Source: SP5GCR1 sp965199685
GTDB taxonomy: Bacteria; Pseudomonadota; Gammaproteobacteria; Poriferisulfidales; Oxydemutatoraceae
Assembly (NCBI GenBank): GCA_965199685.1
Contig: OZ241323.1
Coordinates: 1,798,001 to 1,862,000, forward strand
Direction of reading: 5' to 3'
Length of the DNA stretch: 64,000 bases
The first letter of the stretch is position 1; each line of letters opens with the position of its first letter. The notes beneath the pieces are model-generated. The model was given only the letters and a program-made list of their open reading frames with translations, was not told the origin of the DNA and ran no database searches. Positions 34,749-43,721 of this stretch are shown one piece after another. A program made the position numbers and the translations under genes.

Positions 34749-35501
34749 GGTACTTGACTAGTTTAGGGATAAAATCTCACTCAAATATCCCTTACCATAT
34801 TCATCAGCATATCACACTTTTGGGAGACCGAAAAGTGCCTATGATTGAACCGCCATTCACATTCTTTTAGGTGAAGGTGGAAATGTTTTCTAGATACTCC
34901 ACAGAACTTTGTTAATCTCCTTTTTGCCCAGCCCCAGAAGTTTTCAATGCCATTGATATGTCTAGTACCACTGCCCATTGTCTTTGAATGATTGATGCGA
35001 TAGTGTTTGTATCCGTTCAATACCAACCCGTCATAAGCTCTCCATTTATCCGTGTAGATAGTACTCTGGTGTTCCACTAAACGCTTGATAATAGCGCGTA
35101 TTTCGCTCTTTGATGCGTTTCGTATCACCTGTGTATAGACCTTCCCATCTCTTTTCAATATGCCAAACACCGGTACTTTGTTTTGCACGCCTCGACCTCT
35201 TTTGTCTCCTTTTTTGCTGCCACCAAAGTAGGACTCATCCAACTCTACCTCACCAGAGAATATACTCGTCTGCTCACAGTGCTGTGCAATTTTTTCTCGG
35301 ATTATATTTACATATCTGTTCACTGTATTCCTATTCACCTCCGCTGCTTGGGCGATTTGGGTCGCACTCAGATCAAGGACAAAATACCTCACAATTTCCC
35401 TGATTTTCCTGTTTGAAATATGTGCTCCTCTAAAATGTCTGTTTTTCGTTGTCATTACTAGCTATTTTACCGAATCTTGGCCCCTAAACTAGTCAAGTAC
35501 C
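34749..35501 (-). mobile_element. IS1595-family insertion sequence (ISXO2-like) in gtX4
   Basis: 753 bp with perfect 20-bp terminal inverted repeats GGTACTTGACTAGTTTAGGG and an 8-bp target duplication AAAATTAT (34741-34748 and 35502-35509). The unoccupied site is present in gtX6 at 38294-38301. A truncated relative lies at 45725-45849. Confidence 0.95.
34781..35455 (-). CDS. IS1595-family (ISXO2-like) transposase
   Basis: 224 residues: an N-terminal helix-turn-helix (LSATQIAQAAEVNRNTVNRY), then the ISXO2-like DDE domain with ELDESYFGG, IYTDKWRAYDG, HINGIENFWGWAKRRL and FHLHLKECEWRFNHR. Complete, probably active. The N-terminal zinc-ribbon of longer IS1595 members is absent, as in the short IS1016-like group. 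Confidence 0.92.
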   Translation of the reverse strand: MTTKNRHFRGAHISNRKIREIVRYFVLDLSATQIAQAAEVNRNTVNRYVNIIREKIAQHCEQTSIFSGEVELDESYFGGSKKGDKRGRGVQNKVPVFGILKRDGKVYTQVIRNASKSEIRAIIKRLVEHQSTIYTDKWRAYDGLVLNGYKHYRINHSKTMGSGTRHINGIENFWGWAKRRLTKFCGVSRKHFHLHLKECEWRFNHRHFSVSQKCDMLMNMVRDI

Positions 35502-36104
35502 AAAATTATATAACATACTAGATAGGGTGTTTATTTTCGCTAGGGTTGTTCCGAAGTGACCGAGTACTATCTCTGTTAAATCATTTACTTCCTTAGAGGG
35601 GGGAAATATTATGAAAAATGAAGGATCATAATGAATGTCACCTCTACTATTAAATTTCAACTTATTGAGAGGACCAATCGGTTCTTTGAACGATGACAAA
35701 TCTTCATCTTTTAGTAGACAGATGATCGGATAACGATCATTCTCTTTATCTTGAACTTGTTCACTATTGATAAAACGTATTTGGTTCTTAGAATACAGAT
35801 TGAAATCAAAATCCTTTTCGTAGACATATTGTAAAGTGTCGGGGATTTCCTTGAATGCTCTGCCAGATTCTGCCTTCAGTATCTTTGCTTTTGACAAATC
35901 AATATATTTATCCCAATTAATAGATGCATCCTTTTTCATATTATCCAACCTATGACCTTTAACAGTCGCCATTTCTTTTATAATGGGAATTCTATTCATA
36001 GATAAAGCGGCATTGAATATTTTTTCCAAATTCCAAAGATGTGAATCCAATCCTCCTTCTCGAACATACGGAATATAGAGATATTTTTCTGGGTGCTGTA
36101 ACAT

Positions 36105-36330
36105 TTTTAAGCTTTGGGTGAAATGATGCCGGTTTATTTTTGATATTTACTGGAACGGTCTTCGTACCATACCAAGCATTGGGAGGCGGCTTCAAAAAAC
36201 AATAGTTGGACAACACCTTTGGAAGTAACCAAGTCCCTAGTGGTATTGAAACCAACGATGTTAGCTAGAACATGCCTCGTCGTTTTTTTGTTAGTCTTTG
36301 ACATCATATTACTATCGTTACCAAAATAGC
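36105..36330 (-). pseudogene. dcd/mrp scar upstream of gtX4
   Basis: Same architecture as the scar upstream of gtX2: mrp leader and first codons fused to the 3' end of dcd, directly followed by gtX4. It ends in the sequence CATCATATATCGAAATAGCT, which is the empty target site of repeat R3. Confidence 0.8.
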
Positions 36331-36374
36331 CATCATATATCGAAATAGCTTCACAAGTATTCTAGGCCGTCCCG

Positions 36375-37427
36375 TTATTTTTTTCCAACACAACCTTTAC
36401 TATTCCATTCTCCTTTGAAATCAAACATGTAATTTCTCCGTGCAGGGAAAATTTTAACTAATGCATGCCGCATAATATTCTTCTCCACCGAATAGAGTAA
36501 GTCGTGATCTATGGCTTCCTGCTCTACAAACCGCTCTCTCATCTCCTTAAAATCAGTATATCTATATATATCGTATTTGCTCTTCAAAAAGTTAAAATAA
36601 TCAGGTTCTGCTATGTTTGACATAATGTATAGCGGCAAGCCTCTAATACTTTCTCTACATGCCATTTCAATGGTTTTTCTTAAACCTTTTTTTAATGCCG
36701 AAGACTGCTGCTTAAGCAGTCTTGAAGCCTGCTGAGCATTACCTGCATATCGCACATGTACGCATGCGTAACTACCCGAGTTCCTTAAAAATTTTCCCTT
36801 TTGTTTCCGGTATCTAGGTAAAAAGTCATACAACATATTACATAAAGTATTCATTTCCGCCAGGGTTGTTCCAAAGTAACCGAGCACTGTCTCTGTTAAA
36901 TCATTTACTTCCTTAGAGGGGGGAAATATTATGAAAAATGAAGGATCATAATGAATGTCACCTCTACTATCAAATTTCAACTTATTGAGAGGACCAATCG
37001 GTTCTTTGAGCGATGACAAATCTTCATCTTTTAGTAGACAGATTATCGGATATTGATCATTTTCCTTGTCGTGAACTTGTTCACTATTGATAAAACGTAC
37101 TTGACTCTTAGAATACAGATTGAAATCAAAATCCCTTTCGTAGACATATTGTAAAGTGTCAGGGATTTCCTTTGTTGATGCTCCGTCAGGTTTTGTCCTC
37201 AGTATCTTTGCTTTTGACAAATCAATATATTTATCCCAATTAATAGATGCATCCTGTTCCATGTTATCCGACCTATTAAACCTATAAATCTGCATTTCCT
37301 TTATAATGGGAATTCTTTTCATAGATAAAGCGGCATTGATAATTATTTCCAAATCCCAAAGCTTTGAGTCCAATCCTCCTCCTTGAACATATGGAATATA
37401 GAGATATTTTTCTGGATGCTGTAACAT
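36375..37427 (-). CDS. Glycosyltransferase-like protein gtX5
   Basis: 350 residues. Residues 1 to about 225 are almost identical to gtX3; the next stretch (AQQASRLLKQ, CRESIRGLPLYIMSNI) differs, and the end (DFKGEWNSKGCVGKK) has its own stop. HVRYAGN, YRYTDFKEMRERF and LYSVEKNIMRHALVKI are conserved. The pattern of patches shared with different paralogs points to gene conversion. Function as for gtX1. Confidence 0.5.
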   Translation of the reverse strand: MLQHPEKYLYIPYVQGGGLDSKLWDLEIIINAALSMKRIPIIKEMQIYRFNRSDNMEQDASINWDKYIDLSKAKILRTKPDGASTKEIPDTLQYVYERDFDFNLYSKSQVRFINSEQVHDKENDQYPIICLLKDEDLSSLKEPIGPLNKLKFDSRGDIHYDPSFFIIFPPSKEVNDLTETVLGYFGTTLAEMNTLCNMLYDFLPRYRKQKGKFLRNSGSYACVHVRYAGNAQQASRLLKQQSSALKKGLRKTIEMACRESIRGLPLYIMSNIAEPDYFNFLKSKYDIYRYTDFKEMRERFVEQEAIDHDLLYSVEKNIMRHALVKIFPARRNYMFDFKGEWNSKGCVGKK

Positions 37428-37800
37428 TTTTAAGCCTTAGGCAAAGTAACACCAGTTTGTTTTTGATATTTACTGGCACGGTCTTTGTACGATACCGAAC
37501 ATTGGGAATCGGCTTCAAAAAACAACAGTTGTGCAACACCTTCACTGGCATAGATCTTAGCCGGTAGCGGCGAAGTATTAGAAAATTCCAACGTTATATG
37601 CCTCCCACTTGGGTTCTAGAGGTGTAACATCAACGATGATGCCACAGCGAGCATAAGTCGATTTATCAACCTCTGCTTTGCTCGATGCCATCACAATTAC
37701 GTTCTTGATTTCACGCATAGACTTCAGATTCTTTTGCACTGAATGACAAAAAATCTTCAAATCAACTTTTACCATTGACATTGTATTACTCCTGTTATCT
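37428..37800 (-). pseudogene. dcd/mrp scar upstream of gtX5 with the second chimeric 67-codon frame
   Basis: Repeats the scar at 33875-34240. The chimeric frame (37578-37781) is identical in protein to the other copy and here follows a better Shine-Dalgarno, AGGAGTAATACA then ATG (the other copy has AAGAGTAATA). The two copies are offset by exactly 3553 bases, the size of a recent two-gene duplication unit. Confidence 0.85.
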
Positions 37801-37852
37801 GAATAGCTTGATACATATTCTAAGCTAAGCTGATATCGTTATCGCTATTAAA

Positions 37853-38896
37853 TTAAAATCCCATTTTTCCACGACACCACTCTCCTCTAAAAGCAAAAAC
37901 ATAATCCTTTCGCTTGGAGAAAATTTTAACCAGTGCATGTGTCATAATATTCTTCTCCACCGAATAGAGTAAGTCGTGATCTATGACCTCCTGCCCTACA
38001 AACCGCTCTCTAAGCTCCTCAAAATCAGTATATCTATATATATCGTATTCGTGTTTCAAAAAGTTAAAATAATCAGGTTCTGCTATGTTTGACATAATGT
38101 ATAGCGGCAAGCCTTTAACACTCTGTTCATACACCATTTTAATGGTTTTGCTTAAACTTTTTTTCAATTTTCCAGGCTGTTGCTGAAGCAGTCTTGAAGC
38201 CTGCTTAGCACCAACTCCATACCGTACATGTACGCATGCATAACTACCTGCGTTCTCTAAAAATTTGTTCCTTTCTCTCTGGTATCTAGGTAAAAAATTA
38301 TATAACATACTAGATAGGGTGTTTATTTTCGCTAGGGTTGTTCCGAAGTGACCGAGTACTATCTCTGTTAAATCATTTACTTCTTTAGAGGGGGGAAATA
38401 TTATGAGAAATGAAGGATCATAATGACAACCAACGCTACTATTAAATTTCAACTTGTTGAGAGAACCAATCGGTACTTTGAGCGATGACAAATCTTTATC
38501 TCTTAGTAGGCAGATTATTGGATAACGATTATTCTCCTTGTCGTGAACTTGTTTACTATTGATAAAACGTACTTGACTCTTAGAGTACAGATTAAAGTCA
38601 AAATCCTTTTCGTGAATATATTGCAAAGTGTCGGGGATTTCCTTGAATGCTCTGCCAGATTCTGCCTTCAGTATCTTTGCTTTTGACAAATCAATATATT
38701 TATCCCAATTAATAGATGCATCCTTTTTCATATTATCCAACCTATGACCTTTAACAGTCGCCATTTCTTTTATAATGGGAATTCTATTCATAGATAAAGC
38801 GGCATTGAATATTTTTTCCAAATTCCAAAGATGTGAGTCCAGTCCTCCACCTCTGACATACGGAATATAGAGATATTTTTCTGGGTGCTGTAACAC
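37853..38896 (-). CDS. Glycosyltransferase-like protein gtX6, directly behind dcd
   Basis: 347 residues from a GTG placed two bases after the dcd stop, so co-transcribed with mrp and dcd. This is the presumed parental arrangement of the array. HVRYGVGAKQAS, LPLYIMSNIAEPDYF, DIYRYTDFEEL, DHDLLYSVEKNIMTHALVKI. The central segment (about residues 150-175) differs from gtX4, while both ends match it. Function as for gtX1. Confidence 0.5.
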   Translation of the reverse strand: MLQHPEKYLYIPYVRGGGLDSHLWNLEKIFNAALSMNRIPIIKEMATVKGHRLDNMKKDASINWDKYIDLSKAKILKAESGRAFKEIPDTLQYIHEKDFDFNLYSKSQVRFINSKQVHDKENNRYPIICLLRDKDLSSLKVPIGSLNKLKFNSSVGCHYDPSFLIIFPPSKEVNDLTEIVLGHFGTTLAKINTLSSMLYNFLPRYQRERNKFLENAGSYACVHVRYGVGAKQASRLLQQQPGKLKKSLSKTIKMVYEQSVKGLPLYIMSNIAEPDYFNFLKHEYDIYRYTDFEELRERFVGQEVIDHDLLYSVEKNIMTHALVKIFSKRKDYVFAFRGEWCRGKMGF

Positions 38897-38898
38897 TT

Positions 38899-39462
38899 TT
38901 AGGCTTTGGGTAAAGTAACACCAGTTTGTTTTTGATATTTACCGGCACGGTCTTTGTACGATACCGAACATTGGGAATCGGCTTCAAAAAACAATAGTTG
39001 TGCAACACCTTCACCGGCATAGATCTTAGCCGGTAGCGGCGAAGTATTAGAAAATTCCAACGTTATATGACCCTCCCACTCAGGTTCTAGAGGTGTAACG
39101 TTAACGATGATACCACAGCGCGCATAAGTCGATTTACCCACGCATATAGTCAAGACCGAGCGTGGAATCTGCAGGTACTCAACAGTACTCGCTAAGGCAA
39201 AAGAATTAGGCGGAATAATACAAACATCTGAATGTACGTCAAAAAAACTTTTCTCGCTAAATGCTTTGGGGTCTACGATAGTTGAATTGATATTGGTAAA
39301 CACCTTGAAATGATTACTGCAACGAATATCATAACCGTAGCTTGAAGTGCCGTACGAAATTACTTTTTGATCGTCAACACGACTAATTTGATTAGGCTCA
39401 AAAGGCACAATCATGCCTTTTGCCGCCATCTCGCGTATCCAATTATCAGGTTTGATGGACAT
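38899..39462 (-). CDS. dcd: dCTP deaminase
   Basis: Deaminates dCTP to dUTP, feeding the dut/thyA route to dTTP. 187 residues from ATG 39462 (MSIKPDNWIREMAAKG); the frame could extend seven codons but that part overlaps mrp. Motifs: YGYDIRCSNHFKVF, VGKSTYARCGIIVNVTPLEPEWEGHITLEFSN and AGEGVAQLLFF. One base after the mrp stop. Intact, unlike the four broken copies downstream. Confidence 0.94.
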   Translation of the reverse strand: MSIKPDNWIREMAAKGMIVPFEPNQISRVDDQKVISYGTSSYGYDIRCSNHFKVFTNINSTIVDPKAFSEKSFFDVHSDVCIIPPNSFALASTVEYLQIPRSVLTICVGKSTYARCGIIVNVTPLEPEWEGHITLEFSNTSPLPAKIYAGEGVAQLLFFEADSQCSVSYKDRAGKYQKQTGVTLPKA

Positions 39463-39463
39463 T

Positions 39464-40555
39464 TCAATCGTTGCGGATAACAATTTTAGGGAATTTGGCA
39501 GAATAATCTTTGCCTTGAATCGCGAGCCTGGCGGCTGCTTTACGAGCTACTTCTTTATAAATTTGTGTGGGACGGCTATCCTCATCAATCAATACAGTAG
39601 GGGTACCACTATCAGTTTGTTCGCGAATATGAATATCCAACGGCAATGCACCCAATAATTCTACGTCGTAATCTTCGGACATTGACTTGCCGCCTCCGCT
39701 ACCAAAAATAGGCTCTTCGTGTCCGCATTGGCTACAGATATGAATGCTCATATTTTCAACGATGCCGAGTATAGGCACATCGACTTTCTGAAACATTTTG
39801 ACACCTTTGCGGGCATCGAGCAGGGCAATATTCTGCGGAGTAGTCACAATGATTGCTCCACTCACAGGTATTTTCTGCGCTAAAGTGAGTTGCACATCAC
39901 CAGTACCGGGTGGCAAGTCCACGATCAAATAATCTAAATCAACCCAGTTGGTATTATTCAATAACTGTTCTAAGGCTTGTGTGACCATAGGACCTCGCCA
40001 AATCATAGGTGTATCTTCTTCTATCAGAAAACCGATGGACATGGCTTGTAGTTCGTGCTTTTGCATCGGCTCTAGAGTCTTGCCGTCTTTAGAATCGGGC
40101 TGTCCTTTAAGGCCTAACATGCTAGGTTGGCTGGGTCCATAAATATCCGCATCCAGAATGCCGACCTTCGCACCTTCGGCAGAAAGTGCCAAAGCCAAAT
40201 TGACCGCGGTAGTTGATTTACCAACCCCGCCTTTGCCTGATGCTACCGCAATCACATTTTTGATCTCACGCATAGGTTTCAGATTTTTCTGCACAGAGTG
40301 AGAAACAATCTCCCAATCAACCTTTACCACAACCTCTAGGATGCCTTCCAAAGCCTTGATTTTCTCCTCTATTTGACTTTGAAACCATGCCACCATAGAT
40401 TTTGCCGGGTAACCCAGCCGTATATGCACGGCAACCTTTCCATCGGCTATATCAACCTGCTCAACCTCTTTGGAAGCAACCAAGTCTTTGGCAGTATTGG
40501 GGTCGGTAATGTTAGCTAGGATATGCTCTATCGTTTCTTTGTTAACTTCTGACAT
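39464..40555 (-). CDS. apbC: Iron-sulfur cluster carrier ATPase (Mrp/ApbC)
   Basis: P-loop ATPase that carries 4Fe-4S clusters to target proteins. 363 residues from ATG 40555 (MSEVNKETIE) with a GAGAG ribosome site; the frame's extra 16 codons upstream are rejected. An N-terminal MIP18-like domain is followed by the deviant Walker A ASGKGGVGKSTTAVN, DADIYGPSQPSMLG, DLPPGTGDVQLT and the cluster-binding CSQCGHEEPIFG (CxxC). First gene of the mrp-dcd-gtX operon. Confidence 0.95.
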   Translation of the reverse strand: MSEVNKETIEHILANITDPNTAKDLVASKEVEQVDIADGKVAVHIRLGYPAKSMVAWFQSQIEEKIKALEGILEVVVKVDWEIVSHSVQKNLKPMREIKNVIAVASGKGGVGKSTTAVNLALALSAEGAKVGILDADIYGPSQPSMLGLKGQPDSKDGKTLEPMQKHELQAMSIGFLIEEDTPMIWRGPMVTQALEQLLNNTNWVDLDYLIVDLPPGTGDVQLTLAQKIPVSGAIIVTTPQNIALLDARKGVKMFQKVDVPILGIVENMSIHICSQCGHEEPIFGSGGGKSMSEDYDVELLGALPLDIHIREQTDSGTPTVLIDEDSRPTQIYKEVARKAAARLAIQGKDYSAKFPKIVIRND

Positions 40556-40629
40556 CGTATTTCTCTCATTATCAAAACAGCCATTATATACCATACATTT
40601 CAATCATATATACGATGGGGGACTTATAT

Positions 40630-40821
40630 GGGATTGTTAAAAAATAGAACCGCCGTTTGAACCAGTAGGTCAAACGGCGTGAAGCTATGCAGAACCATAA
40701 CATGGGTATGTAGGTCGGACAAGCTAAGGCTTGTCCTAAATGATAGGTACACAAAAAACCACCCCGTCAGGCGAAGCCTGACACCCTCCAGAGGAGAGGA
40801 ATATCACTTTTCAACAGCCCC
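40630..40821 (-). repeat. Dispersed inverted-repeat element, copy R4 (mosaic form)
   Basis: 192 bp between GGGATTGTTAAAAAATAG and CACTTTTCAACAGCCCC, flanked by ATAT on both sides. Inside, in order: the TAGAACCGCCGTTTG...CAAACGGCG hairpin, TGCAGAACC, a GTAGGTCGGACAAGCTAAGG module, then the GTCAGGCGAAGCCTGAC core. This copy joins modules that occur separately elsewhere in the window. Within the 421-base gap between mrp and the next gene, the rest (40822-40976) holds no recognisable gene. Confidence 0.85.
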
Positions 40822-40976
40822 ATATATCAAAATCAATCGACGTGGCTTTGTGTGGCTTGCATAATTTGATAGCGCAAGCGGGTTGGGTTTATGCAATGTC
40901 AGTGATTGTTGAGGCGGTAGACATTCGGTTTCTATTAAATCCTGAAGGCTTTCGCAACATCGGATAACATCATTTC

Positions 40977-43625
40977 TCAAGTGTCCCAGTCGTATCCTGA
41001 AAAAAAATCATATTTTTCAATAAGCGATTTTACAGTCTGTTTTTCGTCTGCAGTCCAATCATGTTTGAGACGGCTTTTATGGGGTTCTTTATCAACTACA
41101 GAAGCGCAGTCATTTAGATAATCTCGAGCAGCAGGCACTTGTAAAAAATCACAAATTTTAGCCAATTGTGAACGAGGATTTGCAATCATGTCTTCATGTC
41201 TTGCTATAAATATATCTTGAGGGTTAAAATTTTTGATAATTTGTATATTTCTTTTACAAAGCAACGGCAAATTATTGCTACTTTTGTATTTTCGCATGGT
41301 TGCCAGCATGTCATATGGGTTGCGAGTCGTACAAATAAACTTTAAGTTAATGTTCCTTTTTTTGAGTATTTCTTTTAGGTTTTCCAATTTAGAAATATCA
41401 AATTTTATTACGTGCCATTGAGATCGTTTATTTCCTATGACTTTCAATTGCTTAAAGTATCCTTGGTGTTGATTAGGAATTAACACGTAGCGTTTTAATC
41501 TAACTTTGCCTAATCCTTCGAGTCGATCATATTTTGATAGTATGTAACCCCAATTCCGCAATAGAGTATAAAAATCGTATGTGATGGATAGTTTCCTGCT
41601 CAATCATCAGATCAATCGTCCGAATCTGAAACTTCATGCCACTTAATTGCTCAATGACTAGGGATCAATCCCCATTGAGACTCAAGTGAACTGCAAAAAT
41701 GCCCGGGTCTCTCGCATTGGGGTAGACACTGGCATGGCATCTACTTTGACTGATGCCTAGTGTGGGTTAAAAGATCGTGTCGCAGGTCTTAATGTAGCAA
41801 GGGGTATCGCATCTTCGGCAAGAACTCGCCGAGGGTGTCGTCAAGGTGGGCAAAAACCTTGCTTAATAGCTGGTAATGCCTTTTGTGTAGTTTAAGTGTC
41901 CATTGTCGCCCATGTTGCACAATCTTTGCCGCCAGTGCAAACACATTGTAGGCTAACGCGCACATACAGACATACAGTGCATTGGCACCAAAGTCACTAC
42001 ACGGCAAACGACCGCCGGCAAAGTCCAATTTAAGTTCCTTAATGCGGTTCTCCGAACACTCGCCACGCTGATTATACTCTTGTATGATGCGCGAGTCGTC
42101 TAAGCTCTGGATATTGGTTGCAACCATACGATAGATATACCGGTCGGTCTCAAGATAGGTGGGTATAGACAGTCCCGGCAACTCTCTTTGTTCAGGTAAA
42201 TCGGACACTGCGCTCTTTAGAGTGCGTTGGATGACGACATCAAATACCGTGTTGCTGTGATGCATCGTATGCGTGCGCCGTGCCACCCACTCGTGTGGCG
42301 ATAGATTGCCGTCTGGTCGCCACAACGGTTGCCACTGTGCCTCTGGTACTGATGTAATCAGTGCCTTGGTTGCACTGTCCATGCGTGCACGAATAACAAA
42401 CTCAATATTTTGTCGTGTTATATCATCAATCACATTTTTTTTATAACCAGCCGCATCCGAACGCACTCGCCTCAACTCGGCACCCGCCGGCAACTGCGCT
42501 TGGCAGGTCTTGATAAAACCCTCATTATCATAGTTCGGTGGCACATTGCCGGCACGGAACTCAATGGCGATGACTTGACCGCTTTCCGCTACCGTGCCGA
42601 TGATTGGCATAAAACCTCGTTGCCTCAAATAGGTCCACTGCGCACCCGCTTTATTATTCAAAATGGCGGTTGCGTCAATATCCAATGTGATGCGCTTGAC
42701 CCGCAATAAATCCAAAGTCTTGGCAATCACCGTGCGACTGAGCTGGTGAACTTGCGGCACGCCAGCCTCGCCATTACCGCGCAACCACCTCGCCAAGGTG
42801 TCTGCTCCCGGCACCTGCGCCATGCCGGCGAACTTAAGCAACTCATGTTCGCTGTGTAGGTGATACACATCCTCAAGACATTTCCCGCCCTCGTTGAGCA
42901 TCAGCACAAAAGCCTTGACGATGGTGCTGTGGTGATAACTACGATTGCTGTTTAGCCGTGGCAATATGCCATCAGCCTGTTGCTCAATTCTCAGTGCTTC
43001 AAGCAATTTGTCCATCACCAGCAAGCCACCCCGAGAGGTCAATCTCTCGTTAGTGATACCCAGCTTAAACAGCACTCGCTTGCACTTTTTAGTGCGCTTT
43101 TTCTTCTTTCTTTTTGACATCATACCTCCGGTGTTGTCAATGATTAAATAATGACAAGAGTAACATAAAAGTAAGGTGTTATACAGAGTTTTATATGAAA
43201 AATTAGAAATAATTATTTTTCACCCATTGGGTGATACAGTGATTTGCATGAAAGTGTTGCACTATAAGAGCTTACGACCTTTTATAGTTTTCAATTGCGG
43301 AATTAGGGATGTAACTTTTTAATGGTGTTCTGAAATCATGTTCTAAAATAAGATTAAACACCGTTTCTAAATTGGTTTTATCTGATATGCATATTCTCAT
43401 TTTGCTTACAAAAGAGGGAGCTTCATCGGCAATAACTATATTAGGATGTGCTGTTAGCAAATAACCTAGTAATGAAGAACCAGAACGGGCAAAACCTATT
43501 GTTAGCAACATTATCCGTATATCCTTATGTGATTTTTCCCAATCTTTCTTTTTAGAAAAGGCGAGACTGTCAACTATTTTGTCTAACTCTGTTGTGTTCA
43601 ATGTTAAACCTACCTTCGTACTCAA
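40977..43625 (-). pseudogene. Sulfotransferase gene split by an IS1380-type element
   Basis: The 5' piece (43272-43625, 117 residues) carries the PAPS 5'-phosphosulfate loop in IGFARSGSSLLGYLLTAHP. The 3' piece (40977-41603, 208 residues) carries FICTTRNPYDMLATMRKYKSS (3'-phosphate-binding) and IFIARHEDMIANPRSQL. Together they make a normal ~300-residue PAPS-dependent sulfotransferase. Both pieces are on the same strand and in the right order around the transposase gene. The exact insertion ends are not resolved, so some codons at the join may be lost. Confidence 0.7.
41789..43123 (-). CDS. IS1380-family transposase
   Basis: 444 residues, uninterrupted. DDE motifs: ITLDIDATAILNNKAGAQWTY (first D), RVRSDAAGYKKNVIDD (second D) and QRGECSENRIKELKLDFAGGRLPC (E, the signature YREK-like region). 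The very basic N-terminus (KRKKKKRTKK) is unusual. The terminal repeats of the element could not be identified, so only the gene is annotated. Confidence 0.88.
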   Translation of the reverse strand: MMSKRKKKKRTKKCKRVLFKLGITNERLTSRGGLLVMDKLLEALRIEQQADGILPRLNSNRSYHHSTIVKAFVLMLNEGGKCLEDVYHLHSEHELLKFAGMAQVPGADTLARWLRGNGEAGVPQVHQLSRTVIAKTLDLLRVKRITLDIDATAILNNKAGAQWTYLRQRGFMPIIGTVAESGQVIAIEFRAGNVPPNYDNEGFIKTCQAQLPAGAELRRVRSDAAGYKKNVIDDITRQNIEFVIRARMDSATKALITSVPEAQWQPLWRPDGNLSPHEWVARRTHTMHHSNTVFDVVIQRTLKSAVSDLPEQRELPGLSIPTYLETDRYIYRMVATNIQSLDDSRIIQEYNQRGECSENRIKELKLDFAGGRLPCSDFGANALYVCMCALAYNVFALAAKIVQHGRQWTLKLHKRHYQLLSKVFAHLDDTLGEFLPKMRYPLLH

Positions 43626-43721
43626 TAGCTAGTCGGTTCCATCGTCGGCATCCAATTTTGTATTGGCATTGTCCGGCTGATGACGTTGCCCCATTATTAT
43701 TGCTATATATAATGTTAGTTT

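Larger units (their letters stand above)
34300..36104 (-). pseudogene. gtX4, split by an IS1595-type element
   Basis: The 5' part is at 35510-36104 and the 3' part at 34300-34748. Leaving out the 753-bp element and one 8-bp target copy gives exactly 1044 bases, the same length as gtX6, with the same frame and a 3' half identical in protein to gtX6. So this was a functional copy until the insertion. In its present form translation from the start stops inside the element after about 200 residues. Confidence 0.9.

Noticed and set aside
30219..38896. CRISPR-like regular spacing of repeated blocks
   Set aside because: The periodicity comes from duplicated kilobase-sized genes and scars, not from short direct repeats with unique spacers.
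41604..43271. Terminal inverted repeats and target duplication of the IS1380-type element
   Set aside because: Several pairs were tried (for example around 41690 and 43250) but none aligned convincingly, so element boundaries were not given.
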